A DNA stretch of 64,000 nucleotides from an uncultured Muribaculaceae bacterium (GCA_910589055.1 CAJURN010000005.1:62001-126000), one strand, 5' to 3'; positions 16,744 through 26,465 are shown, counted from the first letter of the stretch. The notes: generated from the letters alone by a model not told the origin. Numbers and translations are program-made.

Positions 16744-18789
16744 ATGCCATCACATATCACAGCTTTTCTTCGCATACTTCTCCTTGCAGGCATATTTATC
16801 GGCTTCTCCGCCCCCTCATCTTCAGCCCAGATCAATGCCGACCAGGTGACCCGTATAGGCCAGAACGCATTATACTTCGAGGACTACATGCTCTCGATCC
16901 AGTACTTCAACCAGGCGATACAGGCCAAGCCATATCTTGCGCAACCTTATCTTTTCAGAGCCATCGCGAAACTCAATCTCGAGGATTACCGCGGAGCGGA
17001 AGCCGATGCGAGCAAAGCCCTGGAACTCAATCCATACCTTACCGACGCATGGGAAGTGCGCGGCGTGGCGCGTCAGAACATGGGTCAGGACCGCATGGCC
17101 GTAGGTGACTATGACGAAGCTCTGAAACTTCTACCGCGCAACCGCCAGCTGCTTTTCAACAAAGCACTCGCCCAGTCTGAAATCAAGGATTATGATGCCG
17201 CCCGCGAAACTTTCGACCGCCTGCTCAGCTACTACCCCGGTTTTGACAACGGCTATCTCGGACGTGCACGCCTGAACCTTGCCACGACCGACACCGTGGC
17301 TGCAATCGCCGATATTGACAAGGCTCTGAGCATCAATAAAAATGCCGTGAACGCCTACATTCTGCGTGCCGACATTGCCATAAACCGCGAACGCGACTAT
17401 CAGGCTGCCCTCGCCGACATCGACGAGGCAATCCGTCTCCAGCCACGCTCAGCCGGACTATATATCAACCGTGCCTTCCTGCGCTACAATCTCGACTCCT
17501 ACACCGGAGCGATGGCCGACTACGATTATGCCCTGAGCCTTGAACCCCTCAACGCCACAGCGCTCTTCAACCGCGGTCTGCTCCTTGCCGAGGTGAGTGC
17601 CAACGACCTTGCATTAGTCGACTTCACCCGTGTACTCGAGCTTGATCCCGACGACTTCCGCGCCCTTTACAACCGCGCGCTCATATACCGCGCCAAAGGC
17701 ATGACCTCCGAAGCCATTGCCGACATAACGCGCGTGGCCGAGAAATTTCCTGAATTCCCCGGCGCACTGTACATCCGCAGCCAGCTCTATCAAGACCGCG
17801 GCGAGTTGCACAAAGCCGAAAAAGATTATAAGAAAGCGCTTGCCCTTGCCAAAGCACTCCGCCCCACCGACCAGACCGAAGCGGCGGAATCGCAGAACAC
17901 CGGCGAAAGCACCGGCAACAATGACGTGCCGGCCGAACTCGTGTCAAAACGCTTTGCAACGCTGCTGACGGTTGAAAACAACGCCGACATACGCGAGGAA
18001 TACAACAACACTGCCATCCGCGGAAAAGTGCAGGACCGCAATCTCAGCATAGAAATCGAGCCAATGATGATGCTCTCGTTCTATTCCTCGCCCACCGAGC
18101 TGCGCCGTAACACATACTATATAAAAGAAGTGGATGAACTCAACGCCACACGCAGTCTGCGCTTTGTGCTTGTGGTTACAAACGCCGTTCCGGTGCTCGA
18201 CGAGGACATAATCTCGCGACACTTTCAATCGGTCGACTACTACAACTCTTACATCGCCACTCATACTCCGCGTGCCGTCGACTTCATAGGCCGCGCGCTC
18301 GACCTCATAACCGTGCGCGACTATCAGGCTGCCGAAAAAGACATCGACCGCGCGATAGCTCTCATGCCCGACTATGCTCTGGCCTATATGATCCGTGCTC
18401 AGGCCCGCTGGGGACAGTATCTGCTTGACCGCAACGGCGGTGGAGACGGCGGAAAGAATCTTGATGCCGTGACCCGTGCCGGACTCCGGATGAAAGCTCT
18501 CGACGATATCGTGGCCGACCTCGACAAGATGGTCGAACTCTCGCCGCGCACCGCCATCGCCTGGTTCAATAAGGGAAATGTGCTTCTCGAACGCGAGGAC
18601 TACAACGGAGCCATCAACGCCTACACACGCGCCATCGAACTCAAGCCCGACATGGGCGAGGCCTACTACAACCGTGGCTATCTGCACCTCAAATCCGGAA
18701 ACCGCGCTGCAGGCATCGAAGACCTCGGCAAAGCAGGCGAACTCGGCATCATCCCCGCCTACAACCTCATCAAACGCATCGGCCGCTGA
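16744..18789 (+). CDS. Secreted tetratricopeptide-repeat protein
   Basis: 681 residues with a signal peptide (FLRILLLAGIFIGFSAPSSSAQ, residues 8-29). A first array of about nine to ten TPR units covers roughly residues 35-390 (for example YLFRAIAKLNLEDYRGAEADASKALELNPYL). A non-TPR insert of about 150 residues follows, including an N/E/S/T-rich linker (TEAAESQNTGESTGNNDVP), then further TPR units (about 525-680). It is probably a periplasmic or outer-membrane-associated scaffold; partner unknown. It stands alone between a divergent gene and a beta-barrel gene that has its own promoter. Confidence 0.82.
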   Translation: MPSHITAFLRILLLAGIFIGFSAPSSSAQINADQVTRIGQNALYFEDYMLSIQYFNQAIQAKPYLAQPYLFRAIAKLNLEDYRGAEADASKALELNPYLTDAWEVRGVARQNMGQDRMAVGDYDEALKLLPRNRQLLFNKALAQSEIKDYDAARETFDRLLSYYPGFDNGYLGRARLNLATTDTVAAIADIDKALSINKNAVNAYILRADIAINRERDYQAALADIDEAIRLQPRSAGLYINRAFLRYNLDSYTGAMADYDYALSLEPLNATALFNRGLLLAEVSANDLALVDFTRVLELDPDDFRALYNRALIYRAKGMTSEAIADITRVAEKFPEFPGALYIRSQLYQDRGELHKAEKDYKKALALAKALRPTDQTEAAESQNTGESTGNNDVPAELVSKRFATLLTVENNADIREEYNNTAIRGKVQDRNLSIEIEPMMMLSFYSSPTELRRNTYYIKEVDELNATRSLRFVLVVTNAVPVLDEDIISRHFQSVDYYNSYIATHTPRAVDFIGRALDLITVRDYQAAEKDIDRAIALMPDYALAYMIRAQARWGQYLLDRNGGGDGGKNLDAVTRAGLRMKALDDIVADLDKMVELSPRTAIAWFNKGNVLLEREDYNGAINAYTRAIELKPDMGEAYYNRGYLHLKSGNRAAGIEDLGKAGELGIIPAYNLIKRIGR

Positions 18790-18845
18790 TAATCCGCGCG
18801 CTAATTAAAATGCGTTAATTGATGGGGGATATGGATTTTTATGAC

Positions 18846-18853
18846 TATCTTTG
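18846..18853 (+). promoter_or_regulatory. -7 box of the beta-barrel protein gene
   Basis: TATCTTTG, 57 bases before the ATG. Confidence 0.6.
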
Positions 18854-18910
18854 CCCCAAATTATAAAATCAGTCCTGCAAAGGATAATATAAACCGACAT
18901 CACAAACTGA

Positions 18911-19555
18911 ATGAAACGCATCCAAGCCCTTTTTGCCGCGATTGCCATCATAATTGCCTGTGCATCTTTTTCCGCTACCGCCCAGTTCCGCTACTCCCCC
19001 GTATTGGGAGTCAACATCAATAATCTCAACTTCAAGCAGGACCTCGTGACGGTAGGACAGACCGTCGGCGCAACAGCCGGTATTCAAGGCGAGCTTATGT
19101 TTCCGGGCATCGGATTCGGCATCGACTTCGGATTGCTCTACAATCAGAGTGGCGCCAAAGTCAATCTCGGCGAGCGCCTTATATGGTCGTCCGACGGTTA
19201 TGGCAATGAGAATGTGATGATGCACAATATTCAGATTCCCCTCCACCTCCGCTTCAAATGGACCCGCATGGACGGTCTCGAAGACTATATCGCACCCTTT
19301 GTCTACGGCGGTCCTGAATTTGTGATTCACGCCGGACACAATAAAATCAAGGGTAACGAAGGCGCCACCAAGCCTTTCGACTATGCAGGAGGTTCGCTCG
19401 GCCTTACAGCCGGTCTCGGCTTTGAAGTGTTCCGCAACTGGCAGATTTCCGGCCAATATACCTGGGGCATGACATATGTGCTTAAAACCCGCCTGCTCGA
19501 CAATTTCAGCGCCCGCAGCAGCCAGTGGTCGGTACGCGTAGCGTATTTCTTCTAA
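18911..19555 (+). CDS. Outer membrane beta-barrel protein (PorT/OMP_b-brl_2 type)
   Basis: 214 residues. A signal peptide (1-24, ending SATAQ) precedes alternating amphipathic strands (FRYSPVLGVNINNLNF, PGIGFGIDFGLLYNQSGAKV, IPLHLRFKW, GLTAGLGFEVFRNWQISGQYTWGMTYV) and a C-terminal aromatic strand ending VAYFF. This is the small eight-strand barrel type that is common in Bacteroidetes and annotated as porin family or PorT-like. Function unknown. The stop is 4 bases inside the end of the convergent HsdR_N gene. Confidence 0.78.
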   Translation: MKRIQALFAAIAIIIACASFSATAQFRYSPVLGVNINNLNFKQDLVTVGQTVGATAGIQGELMFPGIGFGIDFGLLYNQSGAKVNLGERLIWSSDGYGNENVMMHNIQIPLHLRFKWTRMDGLEDYIAPFVYGGPEFVIHAGHNKIKGNEGATKPFDYAGGSLGLTAGLGFEVFRNWQISGQYTWGMTYVLKTRLLDNFSARSSQWSVRVAYFF

Positions 19556-20001
19556 ACCAATTCGCCGTAAGACGGAATTTCGCGCAGGAAAGAATAACGG
19601 TCCGACGAGCTGTCAAACCGGCAGCAGTAATGGTGCATGCCGTTGCTGACAATTAGATACGGCGCGTTCAGCACGCTGTTGTAGCGTGCAATCTGGTCGA
19701 ATACTTTCTGCGTGATTGCGATTTCCGGCGCCTTATATTCCACTATTACAAGCGGACGCAGATTCCGGTCGTACACCACCGTGTCGCAGCGGCGTACCAT
19801 TCCGTTGAACCGCAGGCTGATTTCATTAGCCATCAGCTCCCGTGGAAAATCCTTTTCAGATACAAGATAATTGACAAAATGCTGCCGCACCCACTCTTCG
19901 GGCGTGAGCACAAGCCATTTCCGACGCAGGGAGTCGTACACTTTCACGCCTTCGGAAGTGCGGTCGAGTCTTATGTCAAATTCCGGCAGATTGAGTTGCA
20001 T
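19552..20001 (-). CDS. Solo HsdR_N-type (PD-D/ExK nuclease fold) protein
   Basis: 149 residues from MQLNLPEFDIRL. The sequence LTPEEWVRQHFVNYLV and then CDTVVYDRNLRPLVIVEYKAP matches the N-terminal domain of type I restriction R subunits (HSDR_N_2). The acidic residue of CDTVVYD and ExK in VEYKAP form the PD-(D/E)xK core. There is no helicase part and no HsdM/HsdS gene, so this is not a restriction system by itself. It is divergent from holA. An in-frame upstream extension of 39 codons is rejected because it reads back into the holA coding start. Confidence 0.78.
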   Translation of the reverse strand: MQLNLPEFDIRLDRTSEGVKVYDSLRRKWLVLTPEEWVRQHFVNYLVSEKDFPRELMANEISLRFNGMVRRCDTVVYDRNLRPLVIVEYKAPEIAITQKVFDQIARYNSVLNAPYLIVSNGMHHYCCRFDSSSDRYSFLREIPSYGELV

Positions 20002-20023
20002 GTGATTTGAATTTGTCAGGTCG

Positions 20024-20031
20024 TAATTTTG
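20024..20031 (+). promoter_or_regulatory. -7 box of holA
   Basis: TAATTTTG, 37 bases before the holA ATG. Confidence 0.55.
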
Positions 20032-20068
20032 TTGTAAATTTACAAAAAAATCACGACACCCGAAAAAC

Positions 20069-21097
20069 ATGGCAGCAGCCCCCGTAACTTTTGAGTCACT
20101 CCGTCGTTCCCTCGCCAACGGCCAGTACGCCCCCGTGTATCTCCTGCACGGCGAGGAAGGTTATTATATCGACGAACTTGTCAAGGACTTCGAGAACATA
20201 CTTTCTGAAGACGAGAAAGTATTCAACCAGTACGTTCTCTACGCACCGGAGACCGAACCGGCCAAAGTGATGGACTTGTGCCAGCGCCTGCCCATGATGG
20301 CCGACCGCCAGGTGGTGATACTCAAGGAAGCTCAGGCTATACGCGCCGACCAGCTCAACAAACTCCATAGCTACGTAGCCAACCCGGCCGCCACAACCGT
20401 TTTCGTAATCTGTTGCCGCGGCGCCGCCGCAAAGGGAAAGGACTTGCTTGCCGCAGTGAAAAAGACGGGCATTGTGTTCGAGTCGAAGAAGGTGCGTGAA
20501 AATGCCCTGCCCCAGCTCATCATGCAATATGTGCGCGAGAAAAAAATGACGGTTGAACCAAAGGCCGCCGACATGCTCGCCGAACACATCGGCACCGACC
20601 TCAGCCGCCTCTACAACGAAATCGACAAGCTCACCGGACTACTCGGTCCCGGCGCAGCAATCACCCCCGAAGTCGTGGAGCGCAACATCGGTGTGAGCAA
20701 GGAATACAACACCTATGAACTTGTCGATGCCCTTGCCGCCAAGGATGCCGTGAAGGCTTTTAAAATAATAGCCTACTTCCGCAGCAATCCCAAGGCCGCC
20801 CCGCTCGTCCTGGCTGCCGCGGCGATATTCGGATTTTTCGCCGACTTGCTGATGGTATACTACTCTCCTGACCGTTCGGAGCATGGAATCATGGAAACCC
20901 TCGGTTTGAGATTTTCCATTCAGGCAAAACGATATGTAATTGGAATGAGGTCGTACAATCCCTTCCAGATTATTGAAATAATCGGCGCAATCCGCGACTT
21001 CGACGTGAAGAGCAAAGGTCTCGGTTCCCGCCAGAACGAGCACCGCCTTTTCTACGACCTCATCTATCACATCCTGACCGCCCCCGGCAAGATTTGA
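20069..21097 (+). CDS. holA: DNA polymerase III subunit delta
   Basis: Clamp-loader subunit that opens the sliding clamp during replication. 342 residues, normal length. The N-terminus PVYLLHGEEGYYIDELVKDFE (about residues 23-43) is the characteristic degraded P-loop region. LSRLYNEIDKL (about 175-185) and VSKEYNTYELVDALAAKD (about 211-228) fit the lid and C-terminal domains. It appears monocistronic; the next gene is convergent. Confidence 0.92.
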   Translation: MAAAPVTFESLRRSLANGQYAPVYLLHGEEGYYIDELVKDFENILSEDEKVFNQYVLYAPETEPAKVMDLCQRLPMMADRQVVILKEAQAIRADQLNKLHSYVANPAATTVFVICCRGAAAKGKDLLAAVKKTGIVFESKKVRENALPQLIMQYVREKKMTVEPKAADMLAEHIGTDLSRLYNEIDKLTGLLGPGAAITPEVVERNIGVSKEYNTYELVDALAAKDAVKAFKIIAYFRSNPKAAPLVLAAAAIFGFFADLLMVYYSPDRSEHGIMETLGLRFSIQAKRYVIGMRSYNPFQIIEIIGAIRDFDVKSKGLGSRQNEHRLFYDLIYHILTAPGKI

Positions 21098-21108
21098 GAG
21101 AATCAAAT

Positions 21109-23670
21109 TTAAAATGTGAAGTGCATGGCTACGCGTACGCCGCTACGGTCGATGGGATAGGCCGGATGGCGGTAGGTCAGACGCCAGACATAGTCAACGC
21201 GTATGCAGCGGAGTATGTTGTCAAGCCCCACCGAAGCCTCCATATATGGCATTGAACCCATGCGTCGCGAGGCACCGTCCTCTCCGGGGAACAGGAATAA
21301 TTCGGGATTTTCCGTGCCGGGAATATTGCGTTTGTCAAGATGCCCCCATATTCCGCGGAATCCGGCCACTTCCCTGAGTTTCAATTTTTTCAGATACGGC
21401 ACAAGATTGAACAAGGCCCCGTTGAGCCAGTAAGTCACATCCCACGAGAGATAGGAGCTGTTGACAAATTCCATCGTGTTCATAAGCGCGAAGCTCTGCG
21501 GCTGAATCGTGTACGACAGGTTGGCGTTTGGAATGAGCAGGTCGGGAAAAGCCGACTGCCCCCATACGTGGCCTCCTCCGGCCGAAAGATCGACATAACC
21601 GAAGGCCGACAGCCAGAAACGTTTGCTCGCGTTGAACTCAGTCTTGTTCACCCCGAAAGTCGAACCGAGGAAACCTTTCGGCACATAGGTATGCGACAGC
21701 ACGAATTCCGGAGCATCATGATTTATCTGAAATCGCCCGGTCTTTCCCTGAAGGAATTTCTCGCCGGGAGCATAGCGGAGCTGCACACTCAAGCCGTTTT
21801 CCATATAATGATGGTAATGCCGTCCGTAGCTGTCGGTGAATGTCAGGAAACGCGAGCTCTCCTGACGGGTCGAGCTTATGGCAGCAACAAGCGAGAAGTT
21901 GTTTCGCAGTTCAAGAGTGTATTCAAGTTTCGTAAGGCGACGGTAAGTATCCATCCGGTCGGACATGCGTTTGAGCGACAGCACAAAATTGTCGGAATTG
22001 GTAAAGAGGTAGTGCTGACCTATATGGTCCACATCGTAGGTGTGCGTGAGCCGGAGAGAATGGACCGGGAACTCGCGGCTGTGATACTCCTTGTCGATAA
22101 ACGAATACTCCACTTCGGCGTTGTATTTCATTTTTCGATCCCGCAGACCGTAAGCAGCATATCCCCGGGCGAACCAGCGACGGCTCAAATTGGCCGTAGT
22201 CATTCCGCCAACACGGAAACGCACTCCTTCCAGCGAATTGTAACTCGCAAGCGTGTTGACAGGGCCGAAGTCAAATTTGCTGTCCTTACCCGTGCGGATA
22301 TAGCCCGAAAAAAGTATCTTCAGAATTTTCTCGCTCCAGTAATACAATGGCACCTCGCGCAGGCGCGTGACAAGCTGCGAGGTCTTTTCCTCACCGGAGT
22401 CAAGGTCAATCATGCGTGCATCGTTCCAGAAAGCCGAATCACGCTTGGTGGCACCCTGATCCACCCTTTCGCGACCGAGTCCGTCGAAAACAGCAGAATC
22501 CTCCGGAGTGGCATAGCTGTGATTGCTGTACGCCACATTACGCCGCGTGAAAAGACGCGGCGTGCCGGGCATGACACGAATCTCGAGCATCAGGTCGTCC
22601 GACGTTTTCCATCGCCGTCCGTCCGGAGCCTTGTCGAAGTGCTGGGTGAGATACAGGCTCTCGATGAAGTTCAGATTGATGTCGGAAGGCGATTTCATCT
22701 CAATGCGACGTATGAACATCGACGGATCATTGACATCGACAAAAAGATGGCCGTTGAAGCCGAACGACGCAGGATTGCGAGGATAGAACGACAGCATGAC
22801 ACAACTGTCGGCATCCACCTTCACGGTATCAACAATATAAAACCGATAGAAATCCGGAGCAAGACGCGAGAGCGGACTCACAAAGCGGTTGCGCAGTATG
22901 GCAATGTCATCGTCATAGATATCCACCTCACGCAGCACATCCTCAAGGACGGCCTGAACATTGTCCTGCGTGGCAATCTCATCAATTCCATCGGTCTTGA
23001 AGCCCTTTACTTCCTCCTTCTCTGACGCAGGCTCGCGCCGAAAATACACCCGCGAGGCCTTTTCCTTGACTGAAAGCGGCAGTACGGGTTTGCCCGATAT
23101 GTCGGAAGTATCTACATGCTCGGTCAGAAACGGAAATTTCCGCACGAGGGCATTTCCTTCCTCAGTAGCATCAAAATCGTTAAGTCCGAGAGTGATGCGT
23201 TCATACTTGTCATATGAATAATACGGATTTTCCCGCGGGTCGGTGCGGTCAGCCTTATCCCGCAGAAGCCGGGCGAGGTCCACTGCCGGATTGTTTTTCT
23301 TGCTGTACTTCTGTTTCTTGACAACAACCTCCTTCAGTTCGGTCTTTTCCGGAGAAAGGTAGATGTCGTACAGGCCTATGCCGTCAGCTTTGAGAGGGAC
23401 CGTCTTGCGTCCATAACCCACACAGGAGGCCGTGATGTTTCCTGCGCGGGCATCCACCATCATCTCGAAAATACCTCTTGAATCGGCCACTGCCGTAGCG
23501 CCGGAACCTCCATCGACGGCAAGCGACGCATAGGGCAATCCCTGCGCCGAAACCGAGTCGCGCACGATTCCGCGGATAAAGCGCCTGCCAGCATCGGCAG
23601 CCGACGCATCCTCCGTGGCGCACAAGACCACAAGTATCAAAAGACAGATGTTCCGGAGCTGTTTCAACAT
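21109..23670 (-). CDS. DUF5686-type outer membrane protein with carboxypeptidase-regulatory domain
   Basis: 853 residues. A signal peptide (1-24) is followed by a CarboxypepD_reg-like domain (about 30-115, RFIRGIVRDSVSAQGLPYASLAV), a charged linker with KKQKYSKKNNPAVDLARLLRDK, and a long region of beta-strands ending AMHFTF, consistent with an outer membrane barrel. This is the DUF5686 family found across Bacteroidetes; function not established. A long open frame on the opposite strand inside it (about 21340-23025) is judged a shadow. It is divergent from the CYTH gene and convergent with holA. Confidence 0.82.
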   Translation of the reverse strand: MLKQLRNICLLILVVLCATEDASAADAGRRFIRGIVRDSVSAQGLPYASLAVDGGSGATAVADSRGIFEMMVDARAGNITASCVGYGRKTVPLKADGIGLYDIYLSPEKTELKEVVVKKQKYSKKNNPAVDLARLLRDKADRTDPRENPYYSYDKYERITLGLNDFDATEEGNALVRKFPFLTEHVDTSDISGKPVLPLSVKEKASRVYFRREPASEKEEVKGFKTDGIDEIATQDNVQAVLEDVLREVDIYDDDIAILRNRFVSPLSRLAPDFYRFYIVDTVKVDADSCVMLSFYPRNPASFGFNGHLFVDVNDPSMFIRRIEMKSPSDINLNFIESLYLTQHFDKAPDGRRWKTSDDLMLEIRVMPGTPRLFTRRNVAYSNHSYATPEDSAVFDGLGRERVDQGATKRDSAFWNDARMIDLDSGEEKTSQLVTRLREVPLYYWSEKILKILFSGYIRTGKDSKFDFGPVNTLASYNSLEGVRFRVGGMTTANLSRRWFARGYAAYGLRDRKMKYNAEVEYSFIDKEYHSREFPVHSLRLTHTYDVDHIGQHYLFTNSDNFVLSLKRMSDRMDTYRRLTKLEYTLELRNNFSLVAAISSTRQESSRFLTFTDSYGRHYHHYMENGLSVQLRYAPGEKFLQGKTGRFQINHDAPEFVLSHTYVPKGFLGSTFGVNKTEFNASKRFWLSAFGYVDLSAGGGHVWGQSAFPDLLIPNANLSYTIQPQSFALMNTMEFVNSSYLSWDVTYWLNGALFNLVPYLKKLKLREVAGFRGIWGHLDKRNIPGTENPELFLFPGEDGASRRMGSMPYMEASVGLDNILRCIRVDYVWRLTYRHPAYPIDRSGVRVAMHFTF

Positions 23671-23712
23671 GCAGGTTCTGTATTTCTCTAATCTTGTTTA
23701 GAAAATTTCCAT

Positions 23713-23720
23713 TACTTTTG
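23713..23720 (+). promoter_or_regulatory. -7 box of the CYTH gene
   Basis: TACTTTTG, 18 bases before the ATG at 23739; it supports that start rather than the upstream in-frame codon. Confidence 0.6.
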
Positions 23721-23738
23721 CAGAAAATACATCCTGAG

Positions 23739-24197
23739 ATGGCAAAAGAAATCGAAAGAAAATTTCTCGTGACCGACGATTCATACCGTCGTCTTGCGAG
23801 CGCGAAGAAAGAAATTATCCAGGCATACCTCTCGACCGTTCCTGAGGCCACCGTGAGAGTGCGCGTCACCGACGGCAAGGGTTTCATCACCGTGAAAGGC
23901 AAAAATCGTGGAGCTGTGCGCAACGAATGGGAGTACCCCGTTCCGGAGGCTGATGCCATCGAGATGATTCGTTGCTGTGCCCAAAGCAAGATCATCGACA
24001 AGACCCGCTACATCGTTCCTGCCTGTGACTCAGGCCTGAATTGGGAAGTGGACGAATTTCACGGCGAGCACAACGGGCTCGTAGTAGCTGAAATCGAACT
24101 TCCCGACGCGGACGCCGATTTTCCCCGCCCCGGTTTTATCGGGAGCGAGGTAACGGGTGACCCGGCTTATTACAATTCCTCGCTCGCCGGACTCTGA
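23739..24197 (+). CDS. CYTH-domain protein (triphosphate-tunnel metalloenzyme)
   Basis: 152 residues beginning MAKEIERKFLV, the signature ExExK of the CYTH fold. Further charged strands that line the tunnel are present (VRVRVTDGKGFITVKGK, EWEYPVP, WEVDEFHGEHNGLVVAEIEL). Short bacterial members usually hydrolyse inorganic triphosphate or thiamine triphosphate; which one applies here cannot be read from the sequence. The 3' end overlaps the convergent rlmD gene by 28 bases. Confidence 0.88.
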   Translation: MAKEIERKFLVTDDSYRRLASAKKEIIQAYLSTVPEATVRVRVTDGKGFITVKGKNRGAVRNEWEYPVPEADAIEMIRCCAQSKIIDKTRYIVPACDSGLNWEVDEFHGEHNGLVVAEIELPDADADFPRPGFIGSEVTGDPAYYNSSLAGL

Positions 24198-25636
24198 GGC
24201 TCGGCAACAGGCTCGGGCTTGGGAACATCGCGCAGACGCAGCTGAACGACATTCTCGACATGCTGGGTGTGCGGAAACATATCCACAGGCTGAACTGCCG
24301 TAACTTCATAGAAACGGTCCATCAGCGCAAGGTCGCGGGCCTGGGTAGCAGGATTGCAGCTCACATACACGATTCGGCGCGGTGCGGCGTCAAGAATCAC
24401 CTTGACAACATCGCCGTGCATGCCCGCACGCGGCGGATCCACAATCATCACATCTGGACGACCGTGTTCCTCGATAAACGCAGGCGTGAGCACATCCTTC
24501 ATGTCTCCGGCAAAGAAAAGTGTGTTTTCAATTCCGTTGACAGCCGAATTCACCTTTGCATCCTCGATTGCCTCGGGAACGTATTCAATGCCCACAACCT
24601 TACGTGCACGCCGGCTCACGAAATTGGCAATCGTGCCTGTACCGGTATAGAGGTCATACACGAGTTCATCGCCCTTGAGTCCGGCGAAATCGCGCGCCAC
24701 CTTATATAGCTCGTATGCCTGACGGGAATTTGTCTGGTAGAATGATTTCGGCCCCACGCGGAAACGCAGCCCCTCCATCTCTTCCTCGATATATTCCTTT
24801 CCGCTGAAGCAAAGGATGTCGAGGTCGCCGATGGTGTCGTTGAGCTTGGTGTTGACAACATACATCAATGATGTGATTTCCGGAAATTCAGCCTTTACAG
24901 CCTCCAGAAGAGCCTTGATATCGTCCTGGCGGTCATCGCCGAATGAAATCACGGCCATTATCTCACCCGTTGAAGCCATGCGCACCATCAGAGAGCGCAG
25001 GAATCCCTGCTGAGCGCGAAGGTCGTAGAACGGAAGGGCGTGCTCCTTTCCGTAAGCCTTGATAAACTTGCGTAGCCGGTTGGAAAAATCATCCTGCAAA
25101 TGGCAGCGGTCGATATCGAGCACCTTGTCGAAAGCTCCCGGAATATGGAATCCCGCTGCATCGCGGTCGGGAAATTCCTCGCCGCTGTTAAGCTGCTCGA
25201 ATGTGAGCCAGCACTTGTTGGAGAAGGTATATTCCATCTTGTTGCGGTACTCCCAGATGTTTTCCGATCCGAGAGCCGCAGGAATCTCCGGCAAGTCCAC
25301 CTTGGCGATACGCGTGAGCGCATCCACAACCTGCTGGCGCTTGCAACGGAGCTGATAATCATACGGAAGATGCTGCCAACGGCAACCGCCGCATATGGTG
25401 AAGTGGCTGCATCGCGGAGTCACGCGGATATCCGATGCCGATTTCATGGCCGCGATATGACCCTCGGCATAGCTTTTTTTCTTTTTGTCGAGTTTCACAT
25501 CCACGACGTCTCCGGGAGCGCCGAAAGGAATGAACACGACCATATCGTTGACGCGTGCGAGAGCATTACCCTCGGCTGCAACATCTATAATCTCCACGTT
25601 TTCAAGCACGGGGAGCGGTTTACGTTTTCTTGCCAC
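24170..25636 (-). CDS. rlmD: 23S rRNA (uracil-5-)-methyltransferase, RumA/RlmD family
   Basis: SAM-dependent methylation of a uracil in 23S rRNA. 488 residues. A TRAM RNA-binding domain (about 12-70, VAAEGNALARVNDMVVFIPFGAPGDVV) is followed by the iron-sulfur cysteines (CSHFTICGGCRW, about 76-87), the SAM motif DLYTGTGTIANF (about 340) and the catalytic SCNPAT with C427. The last ~20 residues are a Pro/Glu-rich tail. Its promoter (-7 box 25672-25679) faces the AT-rich GNAT region. Whether the target is U1939 or another uracil cannot be told. Confidence 0.9.
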   Translation of the reverse strand: MARKRKPLPVLENVEIIDVAAEGNALARVNDMVVFIPFGAPGDVVDVKLDKKKKSYAEGHIAAMKSASDIRVTPRCSHFTICGGCRWQHLPYDYQLRCKRQQVVDALTRIAKVDLPEIPAALGSENIWEYRNKMEYTFSNKCWLTFEQLNSGEEFPDRDAAGFHIPGAFDKVLDIDRCHLQDDFSNRLRKFIKAYGKEHALPFYDLRAQQGFLRSLMVRMASTGEIMAVISFGDDRQDDIKALLEAVKAEFPEITSLMYVVNTKLNDTIGDLDILCFSGKEYIEEEMEGLRFRVGPKSFYQTNSRQAYELYKVARDFAGLKGDELVYDLYTGTGTIANFVSRRARKVVGIEYVPEAIEDAKVNSAVNGIENTLFFAGDMKDVLTPAFIEEHGRPDVMIVDPPRAGMHGDVVKVILDAAPRRIVYVSCNPATQARDLALMDRFYEVTAVQPVDMFPHTQHVENVVQLRLRDVPKPEPVAEPQSPASEEL

Positions 25637-25671
25637 GTTAGGTTTCAGTAAGAATTAATGAATTTAAGTTG

Positions 25672-25679
25672 CAAAGTTA
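25672..25679 (-). promoter_or_regulatory. -7 box of rlmD
   Basis: Minus-strand TAACTTTG, 35 bases before the rlmD ATG. Confidence 0.6.
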
Positions 25680-25736
25680 CTAAATTCCTTTCAATCTTCA
25701 GACATCTACCTACGCCCAATAAAAAGCATAAACACA

Positions 25737-26285
25737 CTACATCAGCGAAGCTAAATCAAAATACATCACTCTTGTTCGTTTATCCTCGTCGTCGTTATTC
25801 AAAAATTGGTAATTGTTCTTTATATAAAAAGGTATGGCATTTACATATGCATCAACGGTAACAAAACGACATCCTGACTTATTATCCACTATAAAATAGC
25901 CCTCGATAAACTCCAGGAGATATGTTCCTATTGATTGATGCTGAGCTGATTTAGCAATTGCAAGACGTCCAATTTTAATTGCGGGGTAGCTTCTGATTCT
26001 CTTCTCGTTTACGAACTTATGTTTCCGGAATTTATTAAATTCAGTTTTGCTTTCAAAATCAGATAATGAAATCCTATCATTTGCCAAACTGAAATATGCA
26101 AACACCTCCCCCGTAATTTTTTCTTCCACCACATAAGTAACAGCCAATAACGCATTGCGATAGTGCGTAGCCTCATTAAGGATAAAATCATTTAAATCTT
26201 CGTCCTCACAATCAAAACTCCGGATTTGATCTCCAATATTAAGTCTACGGACTCTGCAACGTTCCTGAAAATCCTCTCTTGTCAT
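25737..26285 (-). CDS. GNAT acetyltransferase, probable toxin of a toxin-antitoxin pair
   Basis: 182 residues. The N-terminus IRSFDCEDEDLNDFILNEA has the 'F-C-x-x-LxxF' start common to TacT-like GNAT toxins, which acetylate aminoacyl-tRNA. VYVVEE...GEVFAYFSLANDRISL precedes the acetyl-CoA-binding stretch KIGRLAIAKSAQHQSIGTYLLEF (about residues 106-128, a relaxed Q/RxxGxG/A) and the late strand RFVTVDAYVNAIPFYIKNNYQFL. It is separated by one base from the small gene upstream (TGATATG). The region is clearly more AT-rich than its neighbours, suggesting transfer. An ordinary metabolic GNAT cannot be excluded. Confidence 0.75.
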   Translation of the reverse strand: MTREDFQERCRVRRLNIGDQIRSFDCEDEDLNDFILNEATHYRNALLAVTYVVEEKITGEVFAYFSLANDRISLSDFESKTEFNKFRKHKFVNEKRIRSYPAIKIGRLAIAKSAQHQSIGTYLLEFIEGYFIVDNKSGCRFVTVDAYVNAIPFYIKNNYQFLNNDDEDKRTRVMYFDLASLM

Positions 26286-26286
26286 A

Positions 26287-26439
26287 TCAGTCTGTCATCA
26301 TTTTCATAATGGCCTCATATGATTTACGAATTTCAGCACGCTTTTCAGAAGATACCTTCGGAGGATTCTTCATACGCTCTTCAAACCTTTTGGCATCGGA
26401 ACCATACAATATTGGCGTATCTTTTATAGGTCTTGCCAT
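26287..26439 (-). CDS. 50-residue partner of the GNAT protein, probable antitoxin
   Basis: Small frame beginning MARPIKDTPILYGSDAKRFE and ending MKMMTD. It is highly charged and helical in character (KRFEERMKNPPKVSSEKRAEIRK), as expected of a short antitoxin. It precedes the GNAT gene with one base between stop and start, the usual antitoxin-first order. A -7 box (26466-26473) lies 27 bases upstream. I do not assign it to a named antitoxin family. Confidence 0.65.
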   Translation of the reverse strand: MARPIKDTPILYGSDAKRFEERMKNPPKVSSEKRAEIRKSYEAIMKMMTD

Positions 26440-26465
26440 ATAACAATATTTTAAGTTATTGATTA

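Noticed and set aside
19552..20001. Type I restriction system
   Set aside because: Only an HsdR_N-like domain; no helicase, HsdM or HsdS nearby.
21340..23025. Long open frame (561 codons) on the plus strand
   Set aside because: Lies wholly antisense to the DUF5686 gene, has no family motif or promoter, and similar shadows occur opposite other GC-rich genes (12557-13852, 41466-42863, 45471-46919).
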